Shown in pieces: positions 1 to 9,654 of a DNA stretch of 64,000 nt. The notes below the pieces were generated by a model. It was given only the letters and a program-made list of their open reading frames with translations, ran no database searches and had not been told where the DNA came from. How positions within the stretch are numbered: the stretch's first letter is position 1; each line of letters starts with the position of its first letter. The translations under genes and the position numbers were made by a program. This stretch comes from Sphingobacterium sp. SGG-5 (lineage in GTDB: Bacteria > Bacteroidota > Bacteroidia > Sphingobacteriales > Sphingobacteriaceae): assembly GCF_011043525.1 (NCBI RefSeq), contig NZ_JAAKGO010000008.1:160153-224152 (forward strand). The letters run 5' to 3'.

Positions 1-2230
1 AGACCCAACGATCGCCTTTATCGCGATAGGGAACCCGGAATGGGATAGCAAAATCTGTCCGTAAGATCAGAAAAGAAAAATCAAACCGTAGACCCAGCCC
101 ACCTCCTACGGCAAGCTCCGACAAAAAATCTTTGGAGAGGCCCGATCCCGGCTTGTAATTCGCTTCATGTTGTGCCCATATATTTCCGGCGTCAACAAAT
201 GCAGCCCAGTGAATAAATCCCGCCAGCTTTGCTCGATATTCGGTGTTAAGCTCCAATTTATAATCTCCCGTCTGATCAGCAAAAAAGTTGTTTTCGCCGA
301 GATTTTCAGGTGCGGAAGAACCAGGACCAACAGACCGCGCTCGGAAGGCGCGTAAACCATTCGGGCCGCCTGAATAAAATTGCTTCAGATAGGGTAGCGA
401 ATACGAATTCCCGTAGGAATAACTGGTGCCGATCATCATACGGGAAGCCAACTGGGAATCATCTGTGATATTGAGGTAATGTCTGAAGTCTGCTTCTACT
501 TTAACGAATTGACTGTACGGGGTATTGAACAATGTTTTTACATTATCATTCTTATAACTCGCTCCTTGGATAAGTCCAAGGACATTTCCCGACGTATTGA
601 ATCCGCCCTTGAAGTAAAAGTTGTGTTTCAACTCCTGCTTCATGGTATTTGTAAATGTGAAGGTGTAGTTCGGACCGAAGGAAAATTGCGGTTCAACGAT
701 ATGTCGGAGCGTTGGAACGGTGTCCATCTGGGCTCTATATTCATCTGTAATATTCCGCGGTTGAACATATATAATTTCGGCGAGGCTCAGGTCATGTTGC
801 TTTTGATCATTCTCTTTCCAGGTGTAGCCATAGATTAAAGACGAAGAATTGAGCATATAGGCATTTCTTCGATTCAAAAATTCATAACCGAACTTCAGGT
901 AGGTCTTCGGAATAAACCGCCTGCTCGGTGCCCAGTCGAAGGGCGAGAGTATGCGCGGCCAGGAAATGCCCAATTCTGCTCCGTACCGATAATAGGAGGA
1001 ATTCAGATTTACATTTCCGCCCGTTTGTGTCTCATATCCGCCGAAGACATTCAAGGTTACGGTCTCCGCACCCCGAAAGGCATTTCGTAATGTCCATGTC
1101 ACATTGGCCTCCGAACCATTGTACACCGTTGCAGTTTTCCCGAGAATTTCGAAACGTAGTGATTTTTTTGGCATAGGTGTCAAATAATAATAGACATCTA
1201 AAGTATTTTCTTTATTAGGATTGGGCTCGAAATTATTTTTGACAAATTTGAAAGTATTTAGATTGACCAGATGGCTGATCGTTAAATTATGGTCATGTCT
1301 ATTATATAGCTGATCTTTTTCGAAGAAAATATGATTGGCCAGGACTTTTTTCCGAAATGTATTTTGCGGATCAATAAAGTAATAGTTATTGTCAAATAGT
1401 TCGAGATTCCGGAGTCGTCTCCGGCTGTAGCCTTGTTCATTTAAGGTATAGTTCGGATAGATGTAAATATCTCCGATATGTTGTGGGCTCTTTGCTTGCT
1501 TCGATGTTTCGGGCTTTATTGTGATAAACATGTCGACCTTATGGTTCCCGACGGTACTGTCCACTTCGACGAGCACATTATCGGGATTGAAAAAATAATA
1601 TCCTTTATTCTTGAGATCGTTATCAATTCGCTCGCGTTCACTTATTATCACATCAAGGTTATAATTTCTTCCCACTTTTAATAAGGTGTTTGCACTGTCT
1701 GCAACGATATCATGACCGATTTGAGAAGTACTATCTATATCGTATTCAACAGATTTGATCCGATATATTTTTCGTGGTATACCCGTGTAGGTAACTGAAG
1801 CCAATTTGCCATGGATGGTGGTATCCGAACTGAATGTTGCGTTGAAGAAGCCGAGATTTTCGACCCTGTTACGTAATAAGTTCTCGTTATACTCCCGGTT
1901 GACATCGCTCAATAATACCGGTTCTTCTCCCATTTTCTTTAACCAGTTTCTGAAAAAGTTTTTGGTGGTATCAGGCCCTCCGCCCATATTCCAGAGACTG
2001 AGCTTCCATCGCCAGCCCAATATTTTTTTGTTAGGCTTCGGCATTAGCATTTCTTCGAGGTGTTCTTCGAAGGCTTCTTTTCTTTCAGCAGCTATACCAC
2101 TGTCCAGCTTCAGTTCAACCTTACCTTCGTCGTAAAGCTTTTCATCTTCGGCAAGATACTTCGTCGAGTTGCAGGAAACTGAAAACAGTACAGCTGTGAG
2201 GAGGATACTGCATAGTAGCCTAGTGTGCAT
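1..2230 (-). CDS. tamL: TamL-type outer-membrane assembly lipoprotein (BamA/TamA superfamily), C-terminus cut by window edge
   Basis: The frame is open from an ATG at 2230 to the window edge (743 residues visible, no stop). The N-terminus is a lipoprotein-like signal: charged start, hydrophobic stretch, then SVSC with Cys20 as likely lipidation site. Family knowledge: in Bacteroidota the TamA-like Omp85 protein beside TamB is a lipoprotein called TamL, working with inner-membrane TamB to place proteins or lipids in the outer membrane. POTRA-like sequence comes first and a 16-strand barrel region follows. The conserved barrel-loop segment reads GGPNGLRAF (Leu626-Phe629), with Ala where BamA/TamA proteins normally have Gly (RGF/RGY). 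The start overlaps the 3' end of tamB by 11 bp and is preceded by AGGAG five bases upstream, implying translational coupling. Superfamily certain; TamL rather than another Omp85 inferred from the neighbour and the lipobox. Confidence 0.88.
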   Translation of the reverse strand, partial: MHTRLLCSILLTAVLFSVSCNSTKYLAEDEKLYDEGKVELKLDSGIAAERKEAFEEHLEEMLMPKPNKKILGWRWKLSLWNMGGGPDTTKNFFRNWLKKMGEEPVLLSDVNREYNENLLRNRVENLGFFNATFSSDTTIHGKLASVTYTGIPRKIYRIKSVEYDIDSTSQIGHDIVADSANTLLKVGRNYNLDVIISERERIDNDLKNKGYYFFNPDNVLVEVDSTVGNHKVDMFITIKPETSKQAKSPQHIGDIYIYPNYTLNEQGYSRRRLRNLELFDNNYYFIDPQNTFRKKVLANHIFFEKDQLYNRHDHNLTISHLVNLNTFKFVKNNFEPNPNKENTLDVYYYLTPMPKKSLRFEILGKTATVYNGSEANVTWTLRNAFRGAETVTLNVFGGYETQTGGNVNLNSSYYRYGAELGISWPRILSPFDWAPSRRFIPKTYLKFGYEFLNRRNAYMLNSSSLIYGYTWKENDQKQHDLSLAEIIYVQPRNITDEYRAQMDTVPTLRHIVEPQFSFGPNYTFTFTNTMKQELKHNFYFKGGFNTSGNVLGLIQGASYKNDNVKTLFNTPYSQFVKVEADFRHYLNITDDSQLASRMMIGTSYSYGNSYSLPYLKQFYSGGPNGLRAFRARSVGPGSSAPENLGENNFFADQTGDYKLELNTEYRAKLAGFIHWAAFVDAGNIWAQHEANYKPGSGLSKDFLSELAVGGGLGLRFDFSFLILRTDFAIPFRVPYRDKGDRWV

Positions 2231-5200
2231 AATTTCTCCTTTCTTCCCATGCAAGACGGGCATATAATTTCGGTCTCAAAATGTATGCAGAATTGTTCGA
2301 CGTGTCATTATCTTCTTTTTGAGGTATTGAATCTTGTTGTCTTTGTAATTTTTGTTCTTCTTCCCGTTCTTTCATTCTTTTTCTAAACGTTGGACTATGT
2401 TTCATGAGACTATCACGGATCACCATCCGGACACTGTCCCGATAGACCGAATCCGTTTCCATACGTTCCACATCAAACCGTCGTCTGAAACTTCTATTAT
2501 CTGTATTATAATATTCTTCCAAAGCCTTAGAACTCATAAACAGTTCCTTAAATTTATCATAACTCATGTTGATAATAAAGCCGATACCGGTTTCGACAAA
2601 CTGACCTTGTAATGTCGCCTGATATTGGTTCTTCCGATACGCCCGTACAAAATACCGGCCATCTTTGGAAAGTTGATAATCTATCGCTATATCTCCTGCA
2701 ATGTTATTGGGATTCTCACCGGGCCGGGATGCGCCTTCGACTTCGAAATTAGAGCCTACGGTAATTTTTAGCCGATCGTCAAAAAGCATTTTCGATATAC
2801 CGACATTGAGGTCCGTCCGGTTGGCTCCCGTTCCCGTAAGGTAATCCTGCTCCGATTGCAGATTAAAGTCCAGTTCAACCCCTTTGACTAGATCCGAAGC
2901 AAGCTTATTCAGCTGCGACGATAACAGTTGGCTGACGGAATTTCTCACGGTACCCTCGACACCGCCGCCGCCGGAAAGGCTTTCAAACGGATTTGCAGAA
3001 ATAAAGCGACCCAGAATAATCAGCGAAAACACCTGTTTGTTGAGCTCAGCTGGATCATCCCGTATGGCAGCCAACGCAATGTTCACTTTGCTAACCACAT
3101 CCTGTGATACGATCGCATTATTTTCATCTAAGTCGATGTCGAATTTTATATCCGGTTTGAACAATTCGCCCGTCAATATCAATCGAACGTTAAACGGTAT
3201 ACGTTGTTTATACAAGTTTTGATTGTCGTTGCCGATTTGATTGGCCACGAGTTCCAGCGTCGGGAACTTGCCTTTATATACCGCCGTGATATCCAGTCTG
3301 GCATCCAGCGGATCGCCGTTCCATGTGATTGTACTTCCTTTTTCGAATTCAAATTGCCGTTTCACAGGCCCGAAATTAAAGGAATAATTTCCCTCCTCTA
3401 CGGTGAAAGTCCCCGACATGGTGATTTTGTCACTGGCATCGATCGCCGTATTAATCTCCGCAACGCCCTGAATATTTAATGCATCCTGTGATCCTTCATC
3501 GATAATAATTTTGAATTTAGCCTCTCGGTCAGTCGTTAAGTTAAGCGCCATATCAAAACCGGAAAGGGTCGTTGTAGTCGTCATGGAATCGAGCTTGGCG
3601 AAGACATTGGCACGTGTTGTATCACTTTTGTCGACAAATTTGACCACACCTTCCCGATCGGCGACGCCCGGATTTTCATTCGGCACAATAAATACAAAAT
3701 CGGTATTATCGTTTGCCTTGATGTTGCCGTCTATGGTGGGCTTATTCATATCGCCGCGTATCCGGATATTGGACGTGACATACAGCTGTCCAAAAAATAG
3801 ATCATTATCCTCACGTGTGGAGTTGACTACGGCAAAATTATTGGTTGTTAGGTTCAGATTAAAATTAAAATCTGTATACGTCTTCGTGGTGACACTGCCG
3901 TTTAGTCTGGCCGTATTGCCTTTCAAGTCAGTCAGCTGGAACTGTCGGAATTGGATGCCTTGGTCGTTAAAACTGATTTTTTGGTTGTCCATGAGAAAGT
4001 CAGCATTCAGCATGGTAATGTTAATTTTACTTTTGCTGAAAACAAGATCGCCCAGAATACGAGGAGCATCCGTTGTGCCGCTTATTTTTAATGAACCGGT
4101 CAAATCTCCCTCACATTCCTGCAGGTAGCCCATACTGAATGCTTCGACTGTCTTTAGTTTCATTGGCTGAAGCGCCAGCGTGGCCTCGAAAGATGACTGT
4201 CCTGTTGGAGGAGCATAGTATTCCCCTTGTAGGTGAACATCGTTTCCGTTTTCAGTAATCTGAATATCCGCTGCAAAGGTGTTTTCCTTTTCATTATTCA
4301 CTTTTATGAGCACATTGCCGATCGTTTGCCCGCCAAAAAGAAAGTCCTTGATCTCCAGATCCGATACAAAGACCGGATTGGTGTCTAACCGGGAAATGGT
4401 AGCCGTACCGTTAATACCTCCACCCACATTGAGTGTCTCCGATTCGAGCATTTGGCTGAGCGTTTCGATTCTGAAGTTGTTAAATTTGATATCGATAGGC
4501 GCATTAAGCGTAGAGTCCTGGGATTGGATATACAGTTCTTGCCCTTCATGGCTAAGTCGAAAATTGTGTGCCCGGATACCCTGGCTACCGAAGAGGATCT
4601 GGTTGTCGGCTGAGATACTCCACTGGTCATAATTTAGCATGAGGCCGTCTTCAAACAAGCTTAAACTATAATTATTTTCATTTACAGCCATTTTTGCACC
4701 CAGATGATAGCGGTCTTTCGATTCTTTATCTTTGATCCATAACCCCATATCCAGATTGTTTTCGCTGATTTGACCGCTGAGTACCGTGTTGGTTAGTTCG
4801 ATATTACTTACCCGTATCCGTTCGATCAAGGTGGAGTAATACATGGTACTGTCTGCGGTTACCAGGTCGAAACCGATATTCTGTACCGTCATGCCGTCAT
4901 ATACCAGTTTTGGCGCAACGAGTTTGGCCATGATACTTTTCTCTTTGCTATTGAACGTACCGTCGAGCGTGATATCGCTCATTTCTTCCAGCTTGGGAAG
5001 AAAATCCCGGATCACACGAGAATTATTTAATGCTGCGGAGAATTCAAAGGTCTGATCTTCATAAGATTGATCCGTCGGCGGTTCATTTTTGGGATTGTAA
5101 TATATGCGGGCGATATCCTGCATAGACAGTCCCAATTCAGTAAGCTTATATTTTCCCACCAAATGGGCTTTCAGGAATTCCGATTGAAAAATTAAACTGT

Positions 5201-7505
5201 TTTTTGCGGTATCCGCAATCGCAACCAGCGAAATGGTGTCCAGCACGTACCGCTCCTGATTGTAAGCAATAGAGGATTGCGTGACATGAATATACCCGTT
5301 TAAAAAGTTGAGGTCTGCCGTTTCAAAATCAGCCGTTATTTTGCCGTGATAGCGCATGTTGTCGTCCATCAGCTTAAGATTGCGGAGGTTGACACTATCG
5401 ATCATCAGGTCCATACGTGCTTTGGGATATTGTCCCCTCATATCCGCTGCCAAATCCATATTGAACTTCACATTGGGATCTGTGCTTTTGACCTCGCCGG
5501 CAATATCCCCATGGCTGGCTGACATGTCCAGCGATATATCATGGTAGCTATACCCCATGGCATCGAGCCGGTTAATCCGGCCATTCAGGTCGGCAACCAT
5601 AGTCTTTGGATCCAGACCGGTGCCTTTGACCCGGGCATCGACGGAAACAATGCCCAATATAGAGTCTTGGTTGAGGATGTGTCCGACGTTAAAATCAGCT
5701 ATCGTCAGCTGTGCATCGTATGTTGTGTCGCGCCCAGCCATGTTCAGATTGCCGTTTACTGTCGCATTGCCTTTGTCGGTATGCAGGGACATATTGGCAT
5801 CAAAGCCATTCATCCCCCCGGACAGTGTTCCGGACAGGGCCATGGCATTCGGAAATTGAAAGTCTTTCGGAAGTAAGGATTTAGCGACAAGCTGATCCAG
5901 ATCCCGTTTCGAACTCGTTAGCTTCTTCACGTTCAGGTTGATGTGCATCCGATCGACATCCGGTAGCCCCTTGATATCGGCACTGGCAATGATATGGGTA
6001 TTGTCCAGCGTTTTAAACTCCAATTTGGGGATATGCAGATCATTAACCCGACCATTAACCCGACTGTCGATAAAGAATTTTTTCGTCAAAAGTGGTTGCA
6101 TTGCTTCTATATCCTGTAGGTCGGGAACAAAGTAGCGAATGTCGCGCATATCGATTTGCGTTTTATTGATATTGGCGTCAATCTGTAAAGACTGGAGATT
6201 ATTCGAGACAGCATCCAGCGACGGGTAACTGATTTTAATATGATCCCGGATTGTAGTCTGTGGCGTCTGTACAAGCAGATTTTTAATTTCTGCGCCTGTA
6301 TTGGAATACACAAAATCACCTTTAAGCTGTTTGAGAAAGAAACCAGAGTGGTCTTTTGCGGTCAGGTTGCCTAAAGAACCGGAGATCGAGTCGGATGAAT
6401 AATACAGATCATCCAGCGTGCCGGCAAGATCGGTAATTCTGATATTGAAATAATCGAAGCCCTGCATACGAGGTTGATTATCATCTTTAAACCAGAAGTT
6501 CGTTTTGTTGATAGATAATTTTTCCGCGGACACGATCCAGTTGGCCGATGTGGTGTCGCTTTCGTTTTCTTCACGCTTCGTATGCTTGCCCAAGCGTACA
6601 AACGAATCCGATTCGTCGAGCAGGAGATCTTTCAGATGGACGACTTCCTTATTTAGGTCTATCTCCCGGACATTTGCCGATAGATTTTTAATCGCGAACT
6701 TGGTGTCCATCGCAGTGGATTCATCCACATATACAATCTGTATATTCTTCAGCTGTATAGTTTTGGTGGCGAGATTAGGTAAAAGAGAACTATTCTCGAC
6801 TCCTTCGTCGGTAATACCAAAATCCTCCGCTTTAGGCGCCGTGGTTTCCGTTGCGGGAGACCACTGTCTGACATTGGCGGTTAGTCCGTCCAGATGAATA
6901 TTCGGGATGTCGAAAGACATGTTGTTCGTCAGGTCGAAGGTCTTGATACGTGTGTCAAAATGATGAAGCTGTATATCGGCAGCGGTGCCTATCATATCGT
7001 CATGGTAGACGAAGTGTATGCGGTCAAGTTTCACCTTATCGATATCGAAGATAAGTGCCGAAGCTGTATCGGCGTCGGCCGTGCTTTCCTTTTCAGACGA
7101 AAAGGCCTGCATGATGTAATCGAAGTTAAAATCCCCATTGGGTGCTGTTCGCTTGATTTTTGCGGTAATACCCGTTAGATTGAGCTCCTGGATTTCAACC
7201 GTATTTTTCAATAGTTTCCATAAATTGATATCAACCAGCAGCTTTTCTCCCGATAGCAATGTATCTTGGCTCTGATCTTCGAAATAAACATTTTCGAGGA
7301 CAAGCTTTTTGGGAAATGTAATATGGATATAACCGATGTCAACAGGTGTACCAATTTTTGTTTCGAGGTAATTGGTCACTTTTCCGACGACGTAGTTTTG
7401 TACCGCAGGCAACCTCACCAGAAAAATAATCAATAACAATAAGACTATTAGGGACCCTACTATCCACAGAATCGTGCGAAGAAAAAATCGTATATATCTA
7501 TTCAA
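2220..7505 (-). CDS. tamB: TamB translocation/assembly module protein (DUF490)
   Basis: A 1761-residue inner-membrane-anchored protein. Residues about 7-30 form one strongly hydrophobic N-terminal segment (signal anchor). The rest is long, beta-rich, AsmA-like sequence with recurring LxGxI/LNG patterns, and the last ~450 residues (from the stretch with GTFTVEEGNYSF through LGRFISANPF) match the TamB C-terminal DUF490 domain. Such proteins bridge the periplasm as a hydrophobic groove between inner membrane and the Omp85 partner. Length is within the range of Bacteroidota TamB (about 1400-1800). The start codon is TTG: the in-frame stop TAA lies only 15 bases upstream and no ATG intervenes. The last residues overlap the start of tamL, so the two form an operon in the order tamB-tamL. 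Confidence 0.93.
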   Translation of the reverse strand: MNRYIRFFLRTILWIVGSLIVLLLLIIFLVRLPAVQNYVVGKVTNYLETKIGTPVDIGYIHITFPKKLVLENVYFEDQSQDTLLSGEKLLVDINLWKLLKNTVEIQELNLTGITAKIKRTAPNGDFNFDYIMQAFSSEKESTADADTASALIFDIDKVKLDRIHFVYHDDMIGTAADIQLHHFDTRIKTFDLTNNMSFDIPNIHLDGLTANVRQWSPATETTAPKAEDFGITDEGVENSSLLPNLATKTIQLKNIQIVYVDESTAMDTKFAIKNLSANVREIDLNKEVVHLKDLLLDESDSFVRLGKHTKREENESDTTSANWIVSAEKLSINKTNFWFKDDNQPRMQGFDYFNIRITDLAGTLDDLYYSSDSISGSLGNLTAKDHSGFFLKQLKGDFVYSNTGAEIKNLLVQTPQTTIRDHIKISYPSLDAVSNNLQSLQIDANINKTQIDMRDIRYFVPDLQDIEAMQPLLTKKFFIDSRVNGRVNDLHIPKLEFKTLDNTHIIASADIKGLPDVDRMHINLNVKKLTSSKRDLDQLVAKSLLPKDFQFPNAMALSGTLSGGMNGFDANMSLHTDKGNATVNGNLNMAGRDTTYDAQLTIADFNVGHILNQDSILGIVSVDARVKGTGLDPKTMVADLNGRINRLDAMGYSYHDISLDMSASHGDIAGEVKSTDPNVKFNMDLAADMRGQYPKARMDLMIDSVNLRNLKLMDDNMRYHGKITADFETADLNFLNGYIHVTQSSIAYNQERYVLDTISLVAIADTAKNSLIFQSEFLKAHLVGKYKLTELGLSMQDIARIYYNPKNEPPTDQSYEDQTFEFSAALNNSRVIRDFLPKLEEMSDITLDGTFNSKEKSIMAKLVAPKLVYDGMTVQNIGFDLVTADSTMYYSTLIERIRVSNIELTNTVLSGQISENNLDMGLWIKDKESKDRYHLGAKMAVNENNYSLSLFEDGLMLNYDQWSISADNQILFGSQGIRAHNFRLSHEGQELYIQSQDSTLNAPIDIKFNNFRIETLSQMLESETLNVGGGINGTATISRLDTNPVFVSDLEIKDFLFGGQTIGNVLIKVNNEKENTFAADIQITENGNDVHLQGEYYAPPTGQSSFEATLALQPMKLKTVEAFSMGYLQECEGDLTGSLKISGTTDAPRILGDLVFSKSKINITMLNADFLMDNQKISFNDQGIQFRQFQLTDLKGNTARLNGSVTTKTYTDFNFNLNLTTNNFAVVNSTREDNDLFFGQLYVTSNIRIRGDMNKPTIDGNIKANDNTDFVFIVPNENPGVADREGVVKFVDKSDTTRANVFAKLDSMTTTTTLSGFDMALNLTTDREAKFKIIIDEGSQDALNIQGVAEINTAIDASDKITMSGTFTVEEGNYSFNFGPVKRQFEFEKGSTITWNGDPLDARLDITAVYKGKFPTLELVANQIGNDNQNLYKQRIPFNVRLILTGELFKPDIKFDIDLDENNAIVSQDVVSKVNIALAAIRDDPAELNKQVFSLIILGRFISANPFESLSGGGGVEGTVRNSVSQLLSSQLNKLASDLVKGVELDFNLQSEQDYLTGTGANRTDLNVGISKMLFDDRLKITVGSNFEVEGASRPGENPNNIAGDIAIDYQLSKDGRYFVRAYRKNQYQATLQGQFVETGIGFIINMSYDKFKELFMSSKALEEYYNTDNRSFRRRFDVERMETDSVYRDSVRMVIRDSLMKHSPTFRKRMKEREEEQKLQRQQDSIPQKEDNDTSNNSAYILRPKLYARLAWEERRNYAH

Positions 7506-7585
7506 GCCTGTAAAACTTCGTTAATGCTACTGTTCTAAGATAAAACGTAAAAATAGGAGAAAAGTTTTGTATTTTTAAGGGAGAA

Positions 7586-7604
7586 ATGAGACAGTTTATC
7601 TCAT
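7586..7604. promoter_or_regulatory. Inverted repeat in the leader of the two-component operon
   Basis: ATGAGA and TCTCAT arms separated by 7 bases lie 24 bases upstream of the response-regulator start. The left arm sits inside the 10-mer AAATGAGACA (7584-7593), which is also found intact upstream of the adhesin operon at 16582-16591. It may be an operator or a small leader hairpin; the sequence alone cannot separate these. Confidence 0.4.
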
Positions 7605-7627
7605 CGGCAATAGAATAAAATAAATGA

Positions 7628-8305
7628 ATGAAGATATTGATTGTAGAAGACGAACCGGCGATACGAAATACAGTCCGGGAATTTTTAGAAGGTGAAAAAT
7701 TTTTGGTCGAAACCGCCGATACTTTTGAAAAAGGGCTGGAGAAGGTGCTAACGTATACCTACGACTGTATACTTTTAGATATTATGCTGCCCGGTGGTAC
7801 TGGCCTTGATATTTTAAAGCGTATGAATGAGGAGAAAGTCAGGCAACCGGTCTTGATTTTATCGGCCAAAGATTCCGTCGAAGATAAGGTGCAGGGGTTA
7901 GAGATCGGTGCTGATGACTATTTAGCCAAGCCTTTTCATTTAGCAGAGCTGCTCGCCCGGGTCAAGTCTATTATCCGTCGTCATGGACACTCAAATGATG
8001 GTGATGGCCTTATCCATTATAAAAATGCATGCCTTAATCCCGATGACAGAGAACTATTGGTGTCGGGTGTACATGTGCCGCTTAACCGTAAGGAATATGA
8101 TATGTTATATTACTTTATCTCCCGGCCCAATAAATTGATGGAGAAAACAACTTTAGCGGAAGCCGTATGGGGTGATCATGTCGATCAAGCGGATAATCTG
8201 GACTTTGTCTACTCGCAGATCAAAAACTTACGGAAAAAATTGAAGGATGCACGTGCAGAAATGGATATACAGGCGGTATATGGTGTAGGGTATAAATTGG
8301 TATAA
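7628..8305 (+). CDS. OmpR/QseB-type response regulator
   Basis: 225 residues: an N-terminal receiver domain (about 1-115) with the acidic pocket E7/D8, phosphoacceptor Asp51 in the LLDIMLPGG motif, Ser79 and the conserved Lys101 (KPF), followed by a winged-helix DNA-binding domain (about 130-225) ending in the usual VYGVGYKL motif. It receives phosphate from the kinase encoded next and controls transcription. An ATG four bases upstream is in another frame and is not the start. The stop codon is immediately followed by the ATG of the kinase gene, so the two are one operon. A tandem 11-bp repeat typical of OmpR-family sites lies upstream of the PepSY-like gene behind the kinase and is its likely target. 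Confidence 0.95.
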   Translation: MKILIVEDEPAIRNTVREFLEGEKFLVETADTFEKGLEKVLTYTYDCILLDIMLPGGTGLDILKRMNEEKVRQPVLILSAKDSVEDKVQGLEIGADDYLAKPFHLAELLARVKSIIRRHGHSNDGDGLIHYKNACLNPDDRELLVSGVHVPLNRKEYDMLYYFISRPNKLMEKTTLAEAVWGDHVDQADNLDFVYSQIKNLRKKLKDARAEMDIQAVYGVGYKLV

Positions 8306-9589
8306 ATGGCCGTATCTGTCAAGAATTATACGAATCGATTTTTGGTGGTCGCGATACTGATCATCATGGCTGTGTGGGCGCTTTTGTTTTATGCCGTCAT
8401 CATGGATGAGGTGTACGACAATATCGACGATGGGCTGAAAAACCAAAAAATACTGATTCTTAGAGAAGTATATAAAGATCCGGATATTATCCGGAATACG
8501 CAGGATTTTGGTGTCAATCAGTTTAGGATATGGCCTGCAGAAGAGGGCGATGTTGTCGACCAAAATCATTTTTCGAAAGAATTTATTTACATGCCGTACG
8601 ACGAGGATGACGAGCCCTATAGGGTGTTGCATACTGGCTTTTATGACAAGGAAGGGAAGCCCTATAAATTAGAAATCAGAACATCGACGGTCGAAGAAGA
8701 TGATTTTCTCCTCAATCTTGCACTTTCCCTGGCGGTTCTGTATGCGGTTATTGTGCTAAGTATCATGGTGATCAACCATTTTGTATTGCGGAGGGCATGG
8801 AAACCGTTTCATCGCATATTGGCGAATTTAAGTAGATATCGGTTTGGCAAAGCAGACAGCTTTCATACCGTACCTACACAGGTCGAGGAGTTTGAGGCTT
8901 TAAATCAACAGATACAGCGGATGATTGACCGGAATGAAAGTGTATTTCATAGCCAGAAGCGGTTTATTGAAAATGCATCGCATGAGCTGCAGACGCCTCT
9001 GACCATTGTTGCCAATAAACTTGACCTGCTCCTGAATGATGAAGATTTGAATGAAAGCCAATTGTCCAAAATCGCAGAAGCCAAACAGTCATTGCTGCGC
9101 ATGGCCAATCTCAACCGTTCGCTGTTGATGCTCTCGCGGATTGAAAATCAGCAGTACACAGCCATGGAAGAGGTTAATTTTAACAACGCTTTGCAGGAGC
9201 TGGTACGGGAGCTTGACTATCTTGTCGAACATAAAGAAATACAGCTGCACTATCAGGAAGAAGGAATATTTCTTTGTATGTACAATAGAGAATTAGCCTT
9301 TGTACTCCTTGCTAATCTGTTACGGAATGCGATAAAGCATAATCAGAAGGGCGGAGTAATCCGGATTGCCGTTGCCGAGGACGCGATACAAGTGGCTAAC
9401 AGCGCTACAGCCAGTGCGTTAGATACAACATCCATCTATGAGCGCTTTCGAAAAGGTAGTCAGGATAACCAGTCCACCGGCCTCGGGCTTGCCATCGTCC
9501 AATCTATCCTACAACAATATCCTATGCTGTCCGTAACCTATACCTTCAGCGACAACCTGCATCAGTTTCAGATCACGAAAAATAAATAA
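8306..9589 (+). CDS. Two-component sensor histidine kinase
   Basis: 427 residues. Two transmembrane segments (about 12-34 and 136-160) flank a ~100-residue periplasmic sensor. A linker leads to a HisKA domain with phosphoacceptor His226 (NASHELQTP), then an HATPase domain with N-box Asn341 (LLRNAIKHN) and a G-box (STGLGLAI, about 390-397). Organisation is that of a classical QseC/PhoR-like class I kinase. It starts directly after the regulator stop codon with no spacing. The periplasmic part is acidic (DEDDEP at about 99-104), which would suit cation or cationic-peptide sensing, but that is only an inference. The ligand is unknown. Confidence 0.95.
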   Translation: MAVSVKNYTNRFLVVAILIIMAVWALLFYAVIMDEVYDNIDDGLKNQKILILREVYKDPDIIRNTQDFGVNQFRIWPAEEGDVVDQNHFSKEFIYMPYDEDDEPYRVLHTGFYDKEGKPYKLEIRTSTVEEDDFLLNLALSLAVLYAVIVLSIMVINHFVLRRAWKPFHRILANLSRYRFGKADSFHTVPTQVEEFEALNQQIQRMIDRNESVFHSQKRFIENASHELQTPLTIVANKLDLLLNDEDLNESQLSKIAEAKQSLLRMANLNRSLLMLSRIENQQYTAMEEVNFNNALQELVRELDYLVEHKEIQLHYQEEGIFLCMYNRELAFVLLANLLRNAIKHNQKGGVIRIAVAEDAIQVANSATASALDTTSIYERFRKGSQDNQSTGLGLAIVQSILQQYPMLSVTYTFSDNLHQFQITKNK

Positions 9590-9596
9590 ATAAAAT

Positions 9597-9618
9597 TTTC
9601 CTAAATCTTTCCCAAATC
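9597..9618 (+). promoter_or_regulatory. Tandem 11-bp direct repeat, candidate response-regulator binding site
   Basis: TTTCCTAAATC (9597-9607) is followed without gap by TTTCCCAAATC (9608-9618): 10 of 11 positions match. Tandem sites with an 11-bp period are the usual target form of OmpR/PhoB-family regulators. Six bases downstream lies GACCTTTG (9625-9632), a near match to the Bacteroidota -7 element TAnnTTTG, and the repeat occupies the place of the -33 element. This fits an activator-dependent promoter for the gene at 9655. Confidence 0.55.
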
Positions 9619-9654
9619 GGTGCTGACCTTTGACGTAACAAAAATAAAAAAGAT

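Noticed and set aside
4385..4630. Small frames on either strand within tamB and other large genes
   Set aside because: They lie fully inside well-supported genes in other frames, without recognisable domains or start signals.
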